Below, piece after piece: positions 1 through 6,299 of a stretch of 9,030 bases of DNA. The number at the start of each line of letters is the position of its first letter. Positions within the stretch are counted from its first letter, which is position 1. A model generated the notes under the pieces. The model was not told where the DNA came from. It ran no database searches and worked only from the letters and a program-made list of their open reading frames with translations. Source of the DNA: Verrucomicrobia subdivision 3 bacterium UBA7542 (GTDB lineage: Bacteria > Verrucomicrobiota > Verrucomicrobiia > Limisphaerales > UBA11358); contig DLMG01000374.1 in assembly GCA_002479245.1 (NCBI GenBank), forward strand, positions 1 to 9,030. The letters are read 5' to 3'. The position numbers and the translations under genes were made by a program.

Positions 1-467
1 CCGCCGTAAAGAAAAAGCGGGTTGTAGGATTTGCCGGGCGCCTGGGCGACGGCGAGCGCGGCGGCATAGGCAAAATTATTGTTGTTGCCGACGACGAATG
101 ATTCAAAGGTGTTTTTTGGATTAAAATGCAGTTCACTATTGGCCGGGCGCTCGTGAGCGGGTTCAGGAGCTTTTTTGACTGGAGCTGGCGCGGATGCGGA
201 CGGAGCCGGCACATTTCCCGCGGCAATTTTGAATTTGACCTGTAATTGGCGGCCGGCAGCAGTGGCAAAAGCGTCTTGCAAGAGACTGAGATAATTGTCC
301 TTGAGCCAGACGCCGCTGAATTCATTGGCCGCCTCCAGTGTCACGTTGTTGCCGTCAATCGCACAGGCTCGCAGCGGCGCGAACCACATGTTGTAGGTGT
401 CGTTATTCAGCCTGGAACGGAGATGTTCCCGCGCAGAATTCCAAATTTTTTCAGCTGAAAGTTGCAT
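1..467 (-). CDS. dnaA: Chromosomal replication initiator DnaA, N-terminal part (cut by window edge)
   Basis: DnaA binds DnaA boxes at oriC, oligomerises with ATP and opens the origin. The visible 155 codons begin [16 protein letters not shown] and contain the domain I hallmark [11 protein letters not shown] (about residues 22-32), which serves DnaB and partner contacts. A Pro/Ala-rich domain II linker follows at about residues 88-110. Domain III begins at [21 protein letters not shown] (written without a break, about residues 115-135), then YNPLFLYGG, the lead-in to Walker A. The frame leaves the window just before GxGKTHL, so the AAA+ and DNA-binding domains are not visible. The start is the ATG at 467-465; an in-frame GTG two codons upstream (473-471) is an alternative. 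No strong Shine-Dalgarno is seen. Identification is secure from the conserved domain I and IIIa motifs. The gene reads away from the 474-862 gap, which contains DnaA-box-like sites. Confidence 0.95.
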   Translation of the reverse strand, partial: MQLSAEKIWNSAREHLRSRLNNDTYNMWFAPLRACAIDGNNVTLEAANEFSGVWLKDNYLSLLQDAFATAAGRQLQVKFKIAAGNVPAPSASAPAPVKKAPEPAHERPANSELHFNPKNTFESFVVGNNNNFAYAAALAVAQAPGKSYNPLFLYG

Positions 468-502
468 TTGCACTTTGTCAAAAAGCTCGTTTTTCAAGCG
501 GT

Positions 503-511
503 TTATTCACC
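503..511 (+). promoter_or_regulatory. DnaA-box-like site TTATTCACC
   Basis: The site matches 8 of 9 positions of TTATNCACA and lies about 35 bp upstream of the dnaA start codon. That placement suits DnaA autoregulation or an origin site. Confidence 0.35.
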
Positions 512-795
512 TAGCACCCAACTCAGGGTTGGTCGCTGGTTTCCACCAATGTTCGCCTTGGCAAAGAGCCATGATCCTGAGAAAGCTGACATGCACTTAA
601 CTCTACCGCCAAAAGCTTCATTTAACAATCGAAACAACCTGCTTAATTTCAACATCTTACGAAAATCAAGATTCAGACCACCATCATATGTCTGGTAAAA
701 ATGATAAGACGCCCCAAACAACTTCAATTAACGTGAGCGTTTTATGCAATTGGAACGAAAGTATCTAGGATAACATATTAACTTTTGTTCACTAG

Positions 796-804
796 TTATT
801 CACA
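796..804 (+). promoter_or_regulatory. DnaA box TTATTCACA
   Basis: This is an exact match to the TTATNCACA consensus, inside AT-rich sequence between dnaA and the PII gene. A related TTGTTCACT (two mismatches) lies immediately upstream at 786-794. Together with the dnaA context it is the best single piece of evidence for an origin here. Confidence 0.5.
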
Positions 805-862
805 GGAGGCTAAATCAAGGATTTACTTACTTTCCGTTGCTTTCTGACACGCAATATTTGAT

Positions 863-1309
<447 letters not shown>

Positions 1310-1435
1310 TCACCGCACCGGAACACGCCGGCCAAACTTTAAGAGTCTTCCGGCAGAATTGGAGCGCTTCCGGTTGGACTAAATTCCCCGGCGTTCTCGG
1401 TCATTCTCTGACGGGCGCACATCGAGACCACCACC

Positions 1436-1502
1436 GGAACGCCGGATTTATCCGGCAGCAACCCGCGCCGGTTGCACACCTGCCGGATGAATCCGGCGTT
1501 CC
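1436..1502. repeat. 67-bp paired-hairpin palindrome (GGAACGCCGGAT family)
   Basis: The left arm GGAACGCCGGATT (from 1436) and right arm ending AATCCGGCGTTCC (to 1502) form a 23-nt inverted repeat with one mismatch. Each arm also contains its own hairpin: GCCGGAT pairs with ATCCGGC across a 2-nt loop. Two hairpins in inverted orientation around a spacer of about 21 nt match the architecture of the other repeats in this window, although the sequence family and loop differ. Confidence 0.85.
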
Positions 1503-1623
1503 ACGCGGACGCGGCATCGTGTATTGGTGGCTGTGTTTGTGCCCTTCTCTGGCTGATGGACCGGGTTTTTCTTCCCCAATTGAGGTGTCTGGCAAATTTC
1601 AAACTTCCTGGTAGTGGACTACT

Positions 1624-1735
1624 TTGGTGGGGCGAGCGCCTGTCGAGCCGTAGCTTGGCGAAGGCTGATCCTCGCGAGCCGGAACTGATGGAATTTGCTG
1701 TCAAAAACGGCTCGCCAGTAGTCTCGCCCCACCAA
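1624..1735. repeat. 112-bp inverted-repeat element with TTGGTGGGGCGAG ends
   Basis: TTGGTGGGGCGAG (1624-1636) is exactly mirrored by CTCGCCCCACCAA (1723-1735). A second mirrored block lies inside it: CGAGCCG (1644-1650) and CGGCTCG (1708-1714). The interior holds no gene. The element ends about 80 bp before the ileS start, so it sits in or beside the ileS promoter region. It resembles a MITE-like or degenerate palindromic repeat. No flanking target duplication is obvious. Confidence 0.8.
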
Positions 1736-1817
1736 TTTAGCTCAAATTGAGCCACGACCAACTCCCTGCGTTCATTGACACCGCTTTTTGCCGCTGTTAC
1801 CGTTCGCGTTCCGAAAA

Positions 1818-4800
1818 ATGGCGACGGACTACAAAAACACGCTCAACCTGCCGCGCACCGGCTTTCCCATGAAAGCCGATCTCGTTGCGCGGGAACCGGA
1901 ACGGCTCAAAAAATGGCAGGCAACCGGGCTTTACACAAAAATTCAGGCGGCGCGCGCGAACGCGGAAAAATTTGTCCTCCATGACGGTCCGCCATTTGCC
2001 AACGGCGACGTCCACATCGGCACCGCGCTGAACAAAATTCTCAAGGACATCGTCATCAAATACAAAACCCTCCGGGGTTTTAGCGCCCCCTACGTGCCGG
2101 GCTGGGATTGCCATGGATTGCCCATCGAATTCAAGGTTTCTCAGGAAATGCGCAAGCAACGTGCTGCCGGCGTCCCGCCGGCAGATCCATCTTCCTCAGG
2201 TAGCGCCAGCAATCCGAATGAAATTGGATCTTCCGGCAGGATGCCGGAAGCACCTTCGGAAAACGCCGTCGTGATCCGCAAAACCTGCGAAGCTTACGCC
2301 CGCAAATACATTGATATCCAGCGCACGCAATTCAAACGCCTCGGCGTCCTTGGCGACTGGGATAATCCGTATCTAACGCTGAACAAGGAATACGAGGCCG
2401 ATGAGTTGCGCCTGTTCGCCGACATCGTCGCGCAAGGATTCGTCTATCGCGGCAAAAAGCCGGTTTACTGGAGCATCCCCTGCCGCACCGCGCTCGCTGA
2501 AGCCGAGGTCGAATACCAGGACCATGTCAGCCAGAGTATTTTTGTGAAGTTTCCCGTCGTCGGCCAGCCCAACACGTTTGTGCTGATTTGGACGACGACG
2601 CCGTGGACGCTGCCCGCCAACCTCGCCGTCGCTTACAACGATAAATTCCAGTACGTCCAGGTCGAAGTCGCGGGTGAAAAATACATTTTGTTTCGCGGTT
2701 TGCTGCCCGCCGTTGCGGAAAAATGCGACTGGAGCAATTACAGCGAACAACCGTTCCCAACCGAAAAGCTTGCCGCATTGCAGTTCCAGCATCCGTTCTG
2801 CAATCGCACCGGCAAAGCGTATCCCGCCGAATTTGTTACCAGCGACACCGGCACCGGGTTCGTCCACATCGCGCCCGGCCACGGGTTGGAAGACTACGGT
2901 CTGGGCAGGAAAGTCGGCCTGCCGATTTACTCGCCTGTGGACGACGACGGTCGCTTCGCGCATACGAGTGATTTGCCGGTCGAGCAACAGATGCCGTCAG
3001 AGATGATCGGTAAATCCATCCTCGAAAAACATGGCAAGAGCGACGCGAACGAAGCCGTACTGCATGAACTGCGCGCCCGCCATGCGCTGCTGCATCAGGA
3101 GAATTATCATCACAGCTACCCGCATTGCTGGCGCAGCAAGACCCCCGTCATCTTTCGCGCGATGGACCAGTGGTTCATCGAGATTGATCACGTCGTGGCA
3201 CAGGCCTCCGGCCTGTGTGCTGATGCCCAAAACACAGACCAGAGGTCTGTGCCACAAACCTTCCGCGCTGCCGCGCTTGCCGAAATTGACCGGGTCAAAT
3301 GGGTGCCGGACTGGGGTGTCAACCGCATCAAAAGCGCAGTACAAACCAGGCCCGACTGGTGCATCTCGCGCCAGCGCACTTGGGGCGTGCCGCTTCCCGC
3401 GTTTTACGACGCCAAGGGTGAACCGATTCTCGACGCCCAAATCGTTCGGAATACGGCGGATTTGATCGAAAAACACGGTTCGAACATTTGGTTTGAAAAA
3501 TCCGCCGCTGAACTTTGGTCGCTCGTGAAACCGAAGAATTGGAAAGGCGCGGAAGCCGTCAACAAATCCAGCGACACGCTGGACGTGTGGATTGATTCCG
3601 GGTCGTCGTCGCGCTCCATTTTGATGCGGCGGAAGGAGTTGCAACGTGCTGCCGGCGTCCCGCCGGCAGGTCAAAATATTGGTTCTTCCGACAAGATGTC
3701 GGAAGCACGTTGCTGGCAAGCCGACGTGTATTTGGAAGGCTCCGACCAGCATCGCGGCTGGTTCCAATCGTCGTTGCTGCTGTCGCTCGCCGGCAACGGC
3801 GTCGCGCCGTTCAAGACCGTGCTCACGAGCGGCTTTGTGGTGGACGCCGACCGCGAGAAAATTTCCAAGAGCAAACAGGCCCAGGGCGGTTACGAGAAAC
3901 CGCAGACCGCCGAGGCTTACGTGAAAAAACATGGCGCGGACATCGTCCGCCTGTGGGTCGCATCGCAGGATTTCCGCAACGACATCATCGTGAGCGAGGA
4001 ACGTATCAGCAAAGTCGGCGAGACCTATCGTGTTATTCGCAACGCGTTGCGCTACCAACTCTCAAATCTTTACGACTTCGATCCGGCAAAACACACCGTC
4101 ACCGACGACAAGCTCACCGGACTCGACCGCTGGATTCTTGGCGAGTTCTCCAAACTCGAGCAGGAAGTCATCAAGGCCTACGACGACTATGAATTTCACG
4201 TCGTCTATCAAAAAATCAGCCAGTTCGTGGCCGTGGAGCTGTCCTCGATTTACCACGACGTCATCAAAGACCGGCTTTACACCGATCCGGCCAATTCGCA
4301 GCGCCGCCGCTCGACGCAGACCACGCTGCACCGGCTGGTGACCAGCCTCTGCCAGATGCTCGCGCCGATTTTGGCGTTCACAGCGGATGAAGCGTGGGAA
4401 TTTGTGCCGGGGAAACCGACGGGGTCGGTGCATGAAGCGAACTGGGTTCCGAAGAATTTTGTTTTTCCAGTTGGAGAGCAAATGAGTTGGGGTGTTTTGC
4501 TGGGGTTGCGGCAACTGGCATTGCCGGAGTTGGAGAAAGCACGAAAAGTGAAAGACATCGGCAAGGCGTTGGAAGCAAAAGTCATTTTCACGGGCGCGAG
4601 TGCGGCTATAATCGGTTCAAACACTGATTCAATTATAATCGTGGAGGCTTTGCGCGAACTGATTAACGTATCCCAACTGGAAATTAAAGGAGTGGTTGGT
4701 CTAACTGATCAAGTTTCTGTCACAACAGCCGACGGCCAGAAATGTGAACGCTGCTGGCATTGGGAAACAGATGTCGGCCAGATTGCTGAATATTCGACAA

Positions 4801-4844
4801 TTTGCGGTCGCTGTGTCGAGGCGGTGAAACTATTCAAGGTTTAG
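1818..4844 (+). CDS. ileS: Isoleucyl-tRNA synthetase with three in-frame palindromic insertions
   Basis: This cytosolic class I synthetase charges tRNA-Ile and edits misactivated valine. The 1008-aa protein has the HIGH-type motif GDVHIGTALNK (about 63-73, with Thr at the fourth position), GWDCHGLP (95-102) and GVLGDWDNPY (176-185). Editing-domain CP1 motifs are WTTTPWTLPAN (258-268) and HIAPGHGLEDYG (350-361). These are followed by RPDWCISRQRTWG (511-523), YLEGSDQHRGWF (638-649), the KMSKS-type KISKS (681-685) and a C-terminal zinc site CERC (976-979)/CGRC (996-999). The ATG at 1818 gives the usual N-terminus; an ATG 30 bp upstream is possible, and no strong ribosome site is seen. Bacterial IleRS is usually about 930-940 aa. 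The excess is explained by insertions at about residues 115-146, 460-480 and 610-631, each matching a DNA palindrome. All core motifs are intact, so the gene is probably functional. The last ~400 bp are noticeably more AT-rich. Confidence 0.97.
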   Translation: MATDYKNTLNLPRTGFPMKADLVAREPERLKKWQATGLYTKIQAARANAEKFVLHDGPPFANGDVHIGTALNKILKDIVIKYKTLRGFSAPYVPGWDCHGLPIEFKVSQEMRKQRAAGVPPADPSSSGSASNPNEIGSSGRMPEAPSENAVVIRKTCEAYARKYIDIQRTQFKRLGVLGDWDNPYLTLNKEYEADELRLFADIVAQGFVYRGKKPVYWSIPCRTALAEAEVEYQDHVSQSIFVKFPVVGQPNTFVLIWTTTPWTLPANLAVAYNDKFQYVQVEVAGEKYILFRGLLPAVAEKCDWSNYSEQPFPTEKLAALQFQHPFCNRTGKAYPAEFVTSDTGTGFVHIAPGHGLEDYGLGRKVGLPIYSPVDDDGRFAHTSDLPVEQQMPSEMIGKSILEKHGKSDANEAVLHELRARHALLHQENYHHSYPHCWRSKTPVIFRAMDQWFIEIDHVVAQASGLCADAQNTDQRSVPQTFRAAALAEIDRVKWVPDWGVNRIKSAVQTRPDWCISRQRTWGVPLPAFYDAKGEPILDAQIVRNTADLIEKHGSNIWFEKSAAELWSLVKPKNWKGAEAVNKSSDTLDVWIDSGSSSRSILMRRKELQRAAGVPPAGQNIGSSDKMSEARCWQADVYLEGSDQHRGWFQSSLLLSLAGNGVAPFKTVLTSGFVVDADREKISKSKQAQGGYEKPQTAEAYVKKHGADIVRLWVASQDFRNDIIVSEERISKVGETYRVIRNALRYQLSNLYDFDPAKHTVTDDKLTGLDRWILGEFSKLEQEVIKAYDDYEFHVVYQKISQFVAVELSSIYHDVIKDRLYTDPANSQRRRSTQTTLHRLVTSLCQMLAPILAFTADEAWEFVPGKPTGSVHEANWVPKNFVFPVGEQMSWGVLLGLRQLALPELEKARKVKDIGKALEAKVIFTGASAAIIGSNTDSIIIVEALRELINVSQLEIKGVVGLTDQVSVTTADGQKCERCWHWETDVGQIAEYSTICGRCVEAVKLFKV
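2161..2253. repeat. 93-bp GTGCT-type paired-hairpin element inside ileS
   Basis: The outer arms are 29 nt each (2161-2189 and 2225-2253) and match at 25 positions. Each arm folds on itself: CTGCCGGCG-TCC-CGCCGGCAG on the left, CTTCCGGCA-GGA-TGCCGGAAG on the right. All four differences between the arms are two compensated base pairs, so the hairpin is preserved. The element is exactly 31 codons long and is translated as about residues 115-146 of IleRS, beginning RAAGVPPA. It separates the HIGH half of the catalytic domain from the ARKYIDIQRTQFKRLG segment that normally follows closely. Confidence 0.92.
3195..3255. repeat. 61-bp GTGGCACAG-type paired-hairpin element inside ileS
   Basis: GTGG followed by the hairpin CACAGGCC-TCC-GGCCTGTG is mirrored by CACAGACC-AGA-GGTCTGTG followed by CCAC. 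The two arms differ by one compensated base pair and one loop base. The element encodes about residues 460-480 of IleRS (beginning VAQASGLC), between DQWFI and AALAEIDRVKW, which are normally close together. Two more copies of this family lie at 6155-6215 and 6237-6295. Confidence 0.92.
3641..3713. repeat. 73-bp GTGCT-type paired-hairpin element inside ileS
   Basis: GCAACGTGCT (3641-3650) is mirrored by AGCACGTTGC (3704-3713). The left arm repeats the 24-nt hairpin arm of 2161-2184 exactly. The right arm CTTCCGACA-AGA-TGTCGGAAG differs from it by three compensated base pairs and one loop base. It encodes about residues 608-632, again beginning RAAGVPPA in the same frame as the first copy, and sits directly before the conserved DVYLEGSDQHRGWF motif. 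Confidence 0.92.
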
Positions 4845-5602
4845 TGAAGTAGTTCGTCAGCGCGCGCTTTCTCGTTTTGTTGGGCTTCGAGGCGCTTATG
4901 GGTAATTTTATCCTGCTCGTCCCTAAATGCGACGAATTTTTCCCGGCGATTCGGGAGATTGGTAATGACAGTCAACAGGCGGTCCACCCCCACCTTGTCT
5001 AATGTGATCGAGCAAATCGAGGGTAGTGAGCTAACAGAAAGCCATGGCGCGTCCGGCATATAGAAAGTGATGAAGGAATTCGATGACTCCTTGGGTCTGC
5101 TAAATGTAATTCTCAAATGTTGATTCGTTAAACTCAACATTTCCTTTTCCTCGACACGCAGGTTTTCTTTCACTGCCGTATCTGACCATACAAAATACTT
5201 TTGGATCACCTCAGCGACCATCACGACTTCGTTGGTATTTAAGGCAACGCTTCCTAAAGGGCGAGGCAGGCCTTCGAGTGGCGGCATTAAATCACCTGAA
5301 CCAGATTGTTTATCCTTTTGAGGATCGGGTGCTGGTGGCCAGACGTCATGGGGTTGCATTGTGTCTTCGACGTTTAGAATGAACGGCCTAGTCTCATTCC
5401 CATTTACATCAAATTGTATAAATAAGTGCTTCCAGCCCGGTCTCTCGCCTCCAACCAAAAAGTTTTCTTCCGGTTGAATCAGATAACCGGCGGCATCGTG
5501 CGTAGGCTGCTCAACTGGAGTTTCGAGTGATGACTTGCGGTTGCATCCAAATTGAGCGAGGCAAAATAGCAAAACCAAACAGGTAAGTGCCGCTTTATCC
5601 AT
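4841..5602 (-). CDS. Predicted exported protein or lipoprotein, unknown family
   Basis: I do not recognise a family. The 253-aa product starts MDKAALTCLVLLFCLAQFGC, a short basic n-region plus hydrophobic core ending at a Cys. This looks like a lipoprotein signal, but the residues before the Cys (QFG) fit the lipobox poorly, so ordinary secretion or a divergent lipobox are both possible. The mature part is polar, with a Pro-rich segment (DVWPPAPDP) and a highly charged, probably helical C-terminus (about the last 35 residues). The start at 5602 is preferred because it places the hydrophobic stretch at the N-terminus; an ATG at 5641 would add 13 residues. Its stop (4843-4841) overlaps the ileS stop (4842-4844) in convergent orientation. 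Base composition is more AT-rich than in ileS or aguA, suggesting a lineage-specific or acquired gene. Confidence 0.7.
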   Translation of the reverse strand: MDKAALTCLVLLFCLAQFGCNRKSSLETPVEQPTHDAAGYLIQPEENFLVGGERPGWKHLFIQFDVNGNETRPFILNVEDTMQPHDVWPPAPDPQKDKQSGSGDLMPPLEGLPRPLGSVALNTNEVVMVAEVIQKYFVWSDTAVKENLRVEEKEMLSLTNQHLRITFSRPKESSNSFITFYMPDAPWLSVSSLPSICSITLDKVGVDRLLTVITNLPNRREKFVAFRDEQDKITHKRLEAQQNEKARADELLH

Positions 5603-5646
5603 GCGAGGACTGAAGCAAAGAGAATTAGATTGGTCGTTCATGATTT

Positions 5647-5705
5647 ACAATTTTGACTTTGCGCCCGGCAAAAATTTTGTCCAGAAAAAATCACACGGGC
5701 TGCTG
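5647..5705. repeat. 59-bp direct repeat, copy 1
   Basis: This segment is 54/59 identical, without gaps, to 6063-6121 in the same orientation. Seen on the minus strand it ends 5 bp before the ATG at 5641-5639, the upstream alternative start of the exported-protein gene. Its shared core is GACTTTGCGCCCGG followed by AAAATTTTGTCCAG. Confidence 0.85.
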
Positions 5706-5917
5706 CGTGAGGCCGTGCAGCGAGCCGGCGCGTTGGAGTTCACGCGAAAAAGTCGTCCCAAACAAAGCGCCAGAGGGCTGACGCACTCCATGACGCTTCG
5801 CGCATTTCAGAAATCATCGTGCCGCGCGCAGCGTCTTGGACTGTCCACCCTCCGCAGTACTGCTACGGAGGACGGGCGGTGGCCCCCCACCGCTTTTCTC
5901 AACGTCACGGCCAACTG
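5706..5917. other. Non-coding stretch with decayed repeat remnants
   Basis: No gene is supported between the two direct repeats apart from the short frame at 5918-6064. The stretch holds a small hairpin at 5849-5871 and GGAGT/ACTCC half-sites near 5735 and 5787 that look like remnants of palindromic repeats. Without genome copies for comparison the boundaries cannot be set. Confidence 0.4.
5849..5871. repeat. Short hairpin CCTCCG...CGGAGG
   Basis: CCTCCG (5849-5854) and CGGAGG (5866-5871) flank the self-complementary CAGTACTG. It may be a terminator-like hairpin or part of a repeat family. There is no T-run on either side, so an intrinsic terminator is not supported. Confidence 0.45.
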
Positions 5918-6064
5918 CTATTTCAAGCCGTAGCGTTTTTTGACTTCGGCGTGGGTGAGGCGTGGTTTGCCTGCGTCGTGCATGCGGGCTTCGGTCAGAT
6001 CGAGATAATCGTTCAAATCCTCCAGCTCCTCGCGCAGCGTGGTCAAATGGCGTTTTCGTTTCAC
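5918..6064 (-). CDS. Possible 48-aa antitoxin-like protein or remnant
   Basis: A GTG-initiated frame encodes 48 residues, starting MKRKRHLTTLREELEDLNDY and ending THAEVKKRYGLK. The acidic helix (EELEDLNDYLDLTEAR) followed by a GK...LTHAEVKKRYGL ending resembles the C-terminal half of Phd/YefM-type antitoxins, which often end in a similar EVKKxLGL motif. The N-terminal DNA-binding half is missing: the frame upstream continues only 18 codons (FFLDKIFTGRKVEIV region) to a TGA. No toxin frame follows, only repeats. It is therefore either a very small gene or, more likely, a decayed antitoxin. The 59-bp direct repeat (6063-6121) lies immediately upstream of the GTG. No ribosome site is evident. 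Confidence 0.4.
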   Translation of the reverse strand: MKRKRHLTTLREELEDLNDYLDLTEARMHDAGKPRLTHAEVKKRYGLK

Positions 6065-6121
6065 AATTTCGACTTTGCGCCCGGTGAAAATTTTGTCCAG
6101 AAAAAATCAGACCGGCTGCTG
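6063..6121. repeat. 59-bp direct repeat, copy 2
   Basis: Partner of 5647-5705, with 5 mismatches in 59 positions. On the minus strand it ends at the GTG of the 48-codon antitoxin-like frame. Both copies carry a TGA and then an open stretch encoding FFLDKIF(A/T)GRKV(K/E)IV, so the duplication may once have been coding. Confidence 0.85.
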
Positions 6122-6154
6122 TATTAAAGCGGCAAAGCAATTCAAGGCGTAATC

Positions 6155-6215
6155 GTGGCACAGACCTCCGGTCTGTGTTTCCCAAAACTACTCACAGGTC
6201 GGAGACCTGTGCCAC
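6155..6215. repeat. 61-bp GTGGCACAG-type paired-hairpin element
   Basis: GTGG plus CACAGACC-TCC-GGTCTGTG is mirrored by CACAGGTC-GGA-GACCTGTG plus CCAC. Relative to each other the arms differ by two compensated base pairs (positions 10/18 and 11/17 of the arm). It has the same length and design as the copy within ileS at 3195-3255, but here it is intergenic. Confidence 0.92.
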
Positions 6216-6236
6216 ACAATGCAACGAGGTGAAACC

Positions 6237-6295
6237 GTGGGACAGACCTCTGGTCTGTGTTTCCAACCACTCACAGGCCGGGAGGCCTGTGCCAC
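6237..6295. repeat. 59-bp GTGGCACAG-type element abutting the aguA stop
   Basis: The left arm begins GTGGGACAGACC and the right arm ends GGCCTGTGCCAC. The outermost left pair is broken (G for C) and the right loop is one base longer, so this copy looks slightly decayed. It ends 4 bp before the aguA stop codon and lies 21 bp from the preceding copy, making a tandem pair. In aguA mRNA the hairpins would lie at the start of the 3' untranslated region. Confidence 0.9.
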
Positions 6296-6299
6296 ATTT

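Larger units (their letters stand above)
474..862. other. dnaA-upstream gap, possible oriC
   Basis: This 389-bp gap between the dnaA and PII genes is clearly more AT-rich than its flanks, especially at about 600-860. It holds one exact TTATNCACA DnaA box (796-804) and one 8/9 match (503-511), with a weaker TTGTTCACT at 786-794. A 9-bp perfect inverted repeat lies at 810-818/858-866. Many bacterial origins lie next to dnaA, so this could be oriC. Only two good boxes are visible, so the call is tentative; the region may simply hold the dnaA promoter with autoregulatory boxes. No gene is supported here. Confidence 0.35.

Noticed and set aside
804..809. Strong AGGAGG Shine-Dalgarno-like sequence on the plus strand
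   Set aside because: No start codon lies at a usable distance and no frame follows; it overlaps the DnaA-box region by chance.
1339..1761. 140-codon open frame on the minus strand between the PII gene and ileS
   Set aside because: It runs through both palindromic elements and ends outside them with no domain-like sequence. Palindromic GC-rich repeats leave such frames open by chance.
2161..3713. ileS as a pseudogene damaged by insertions
   Set aside because: The frame is open throughout 1008 codons and all catalytic, editing and zinc motifs are present. Damage would normally show frameshifts or stops.
2997..4058. 353-codon frame antisense to ileS
   Set aside because: It is a shadow of the GC-rich ileS codons; no motif or signal is visible, and ileS itself is certain.
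6155..6295. CRISPR-like array
   Set aside because: There are only two units, each internally palindromic with differing sequences. There are no uniform repeats or unique spacers and no cas genes.
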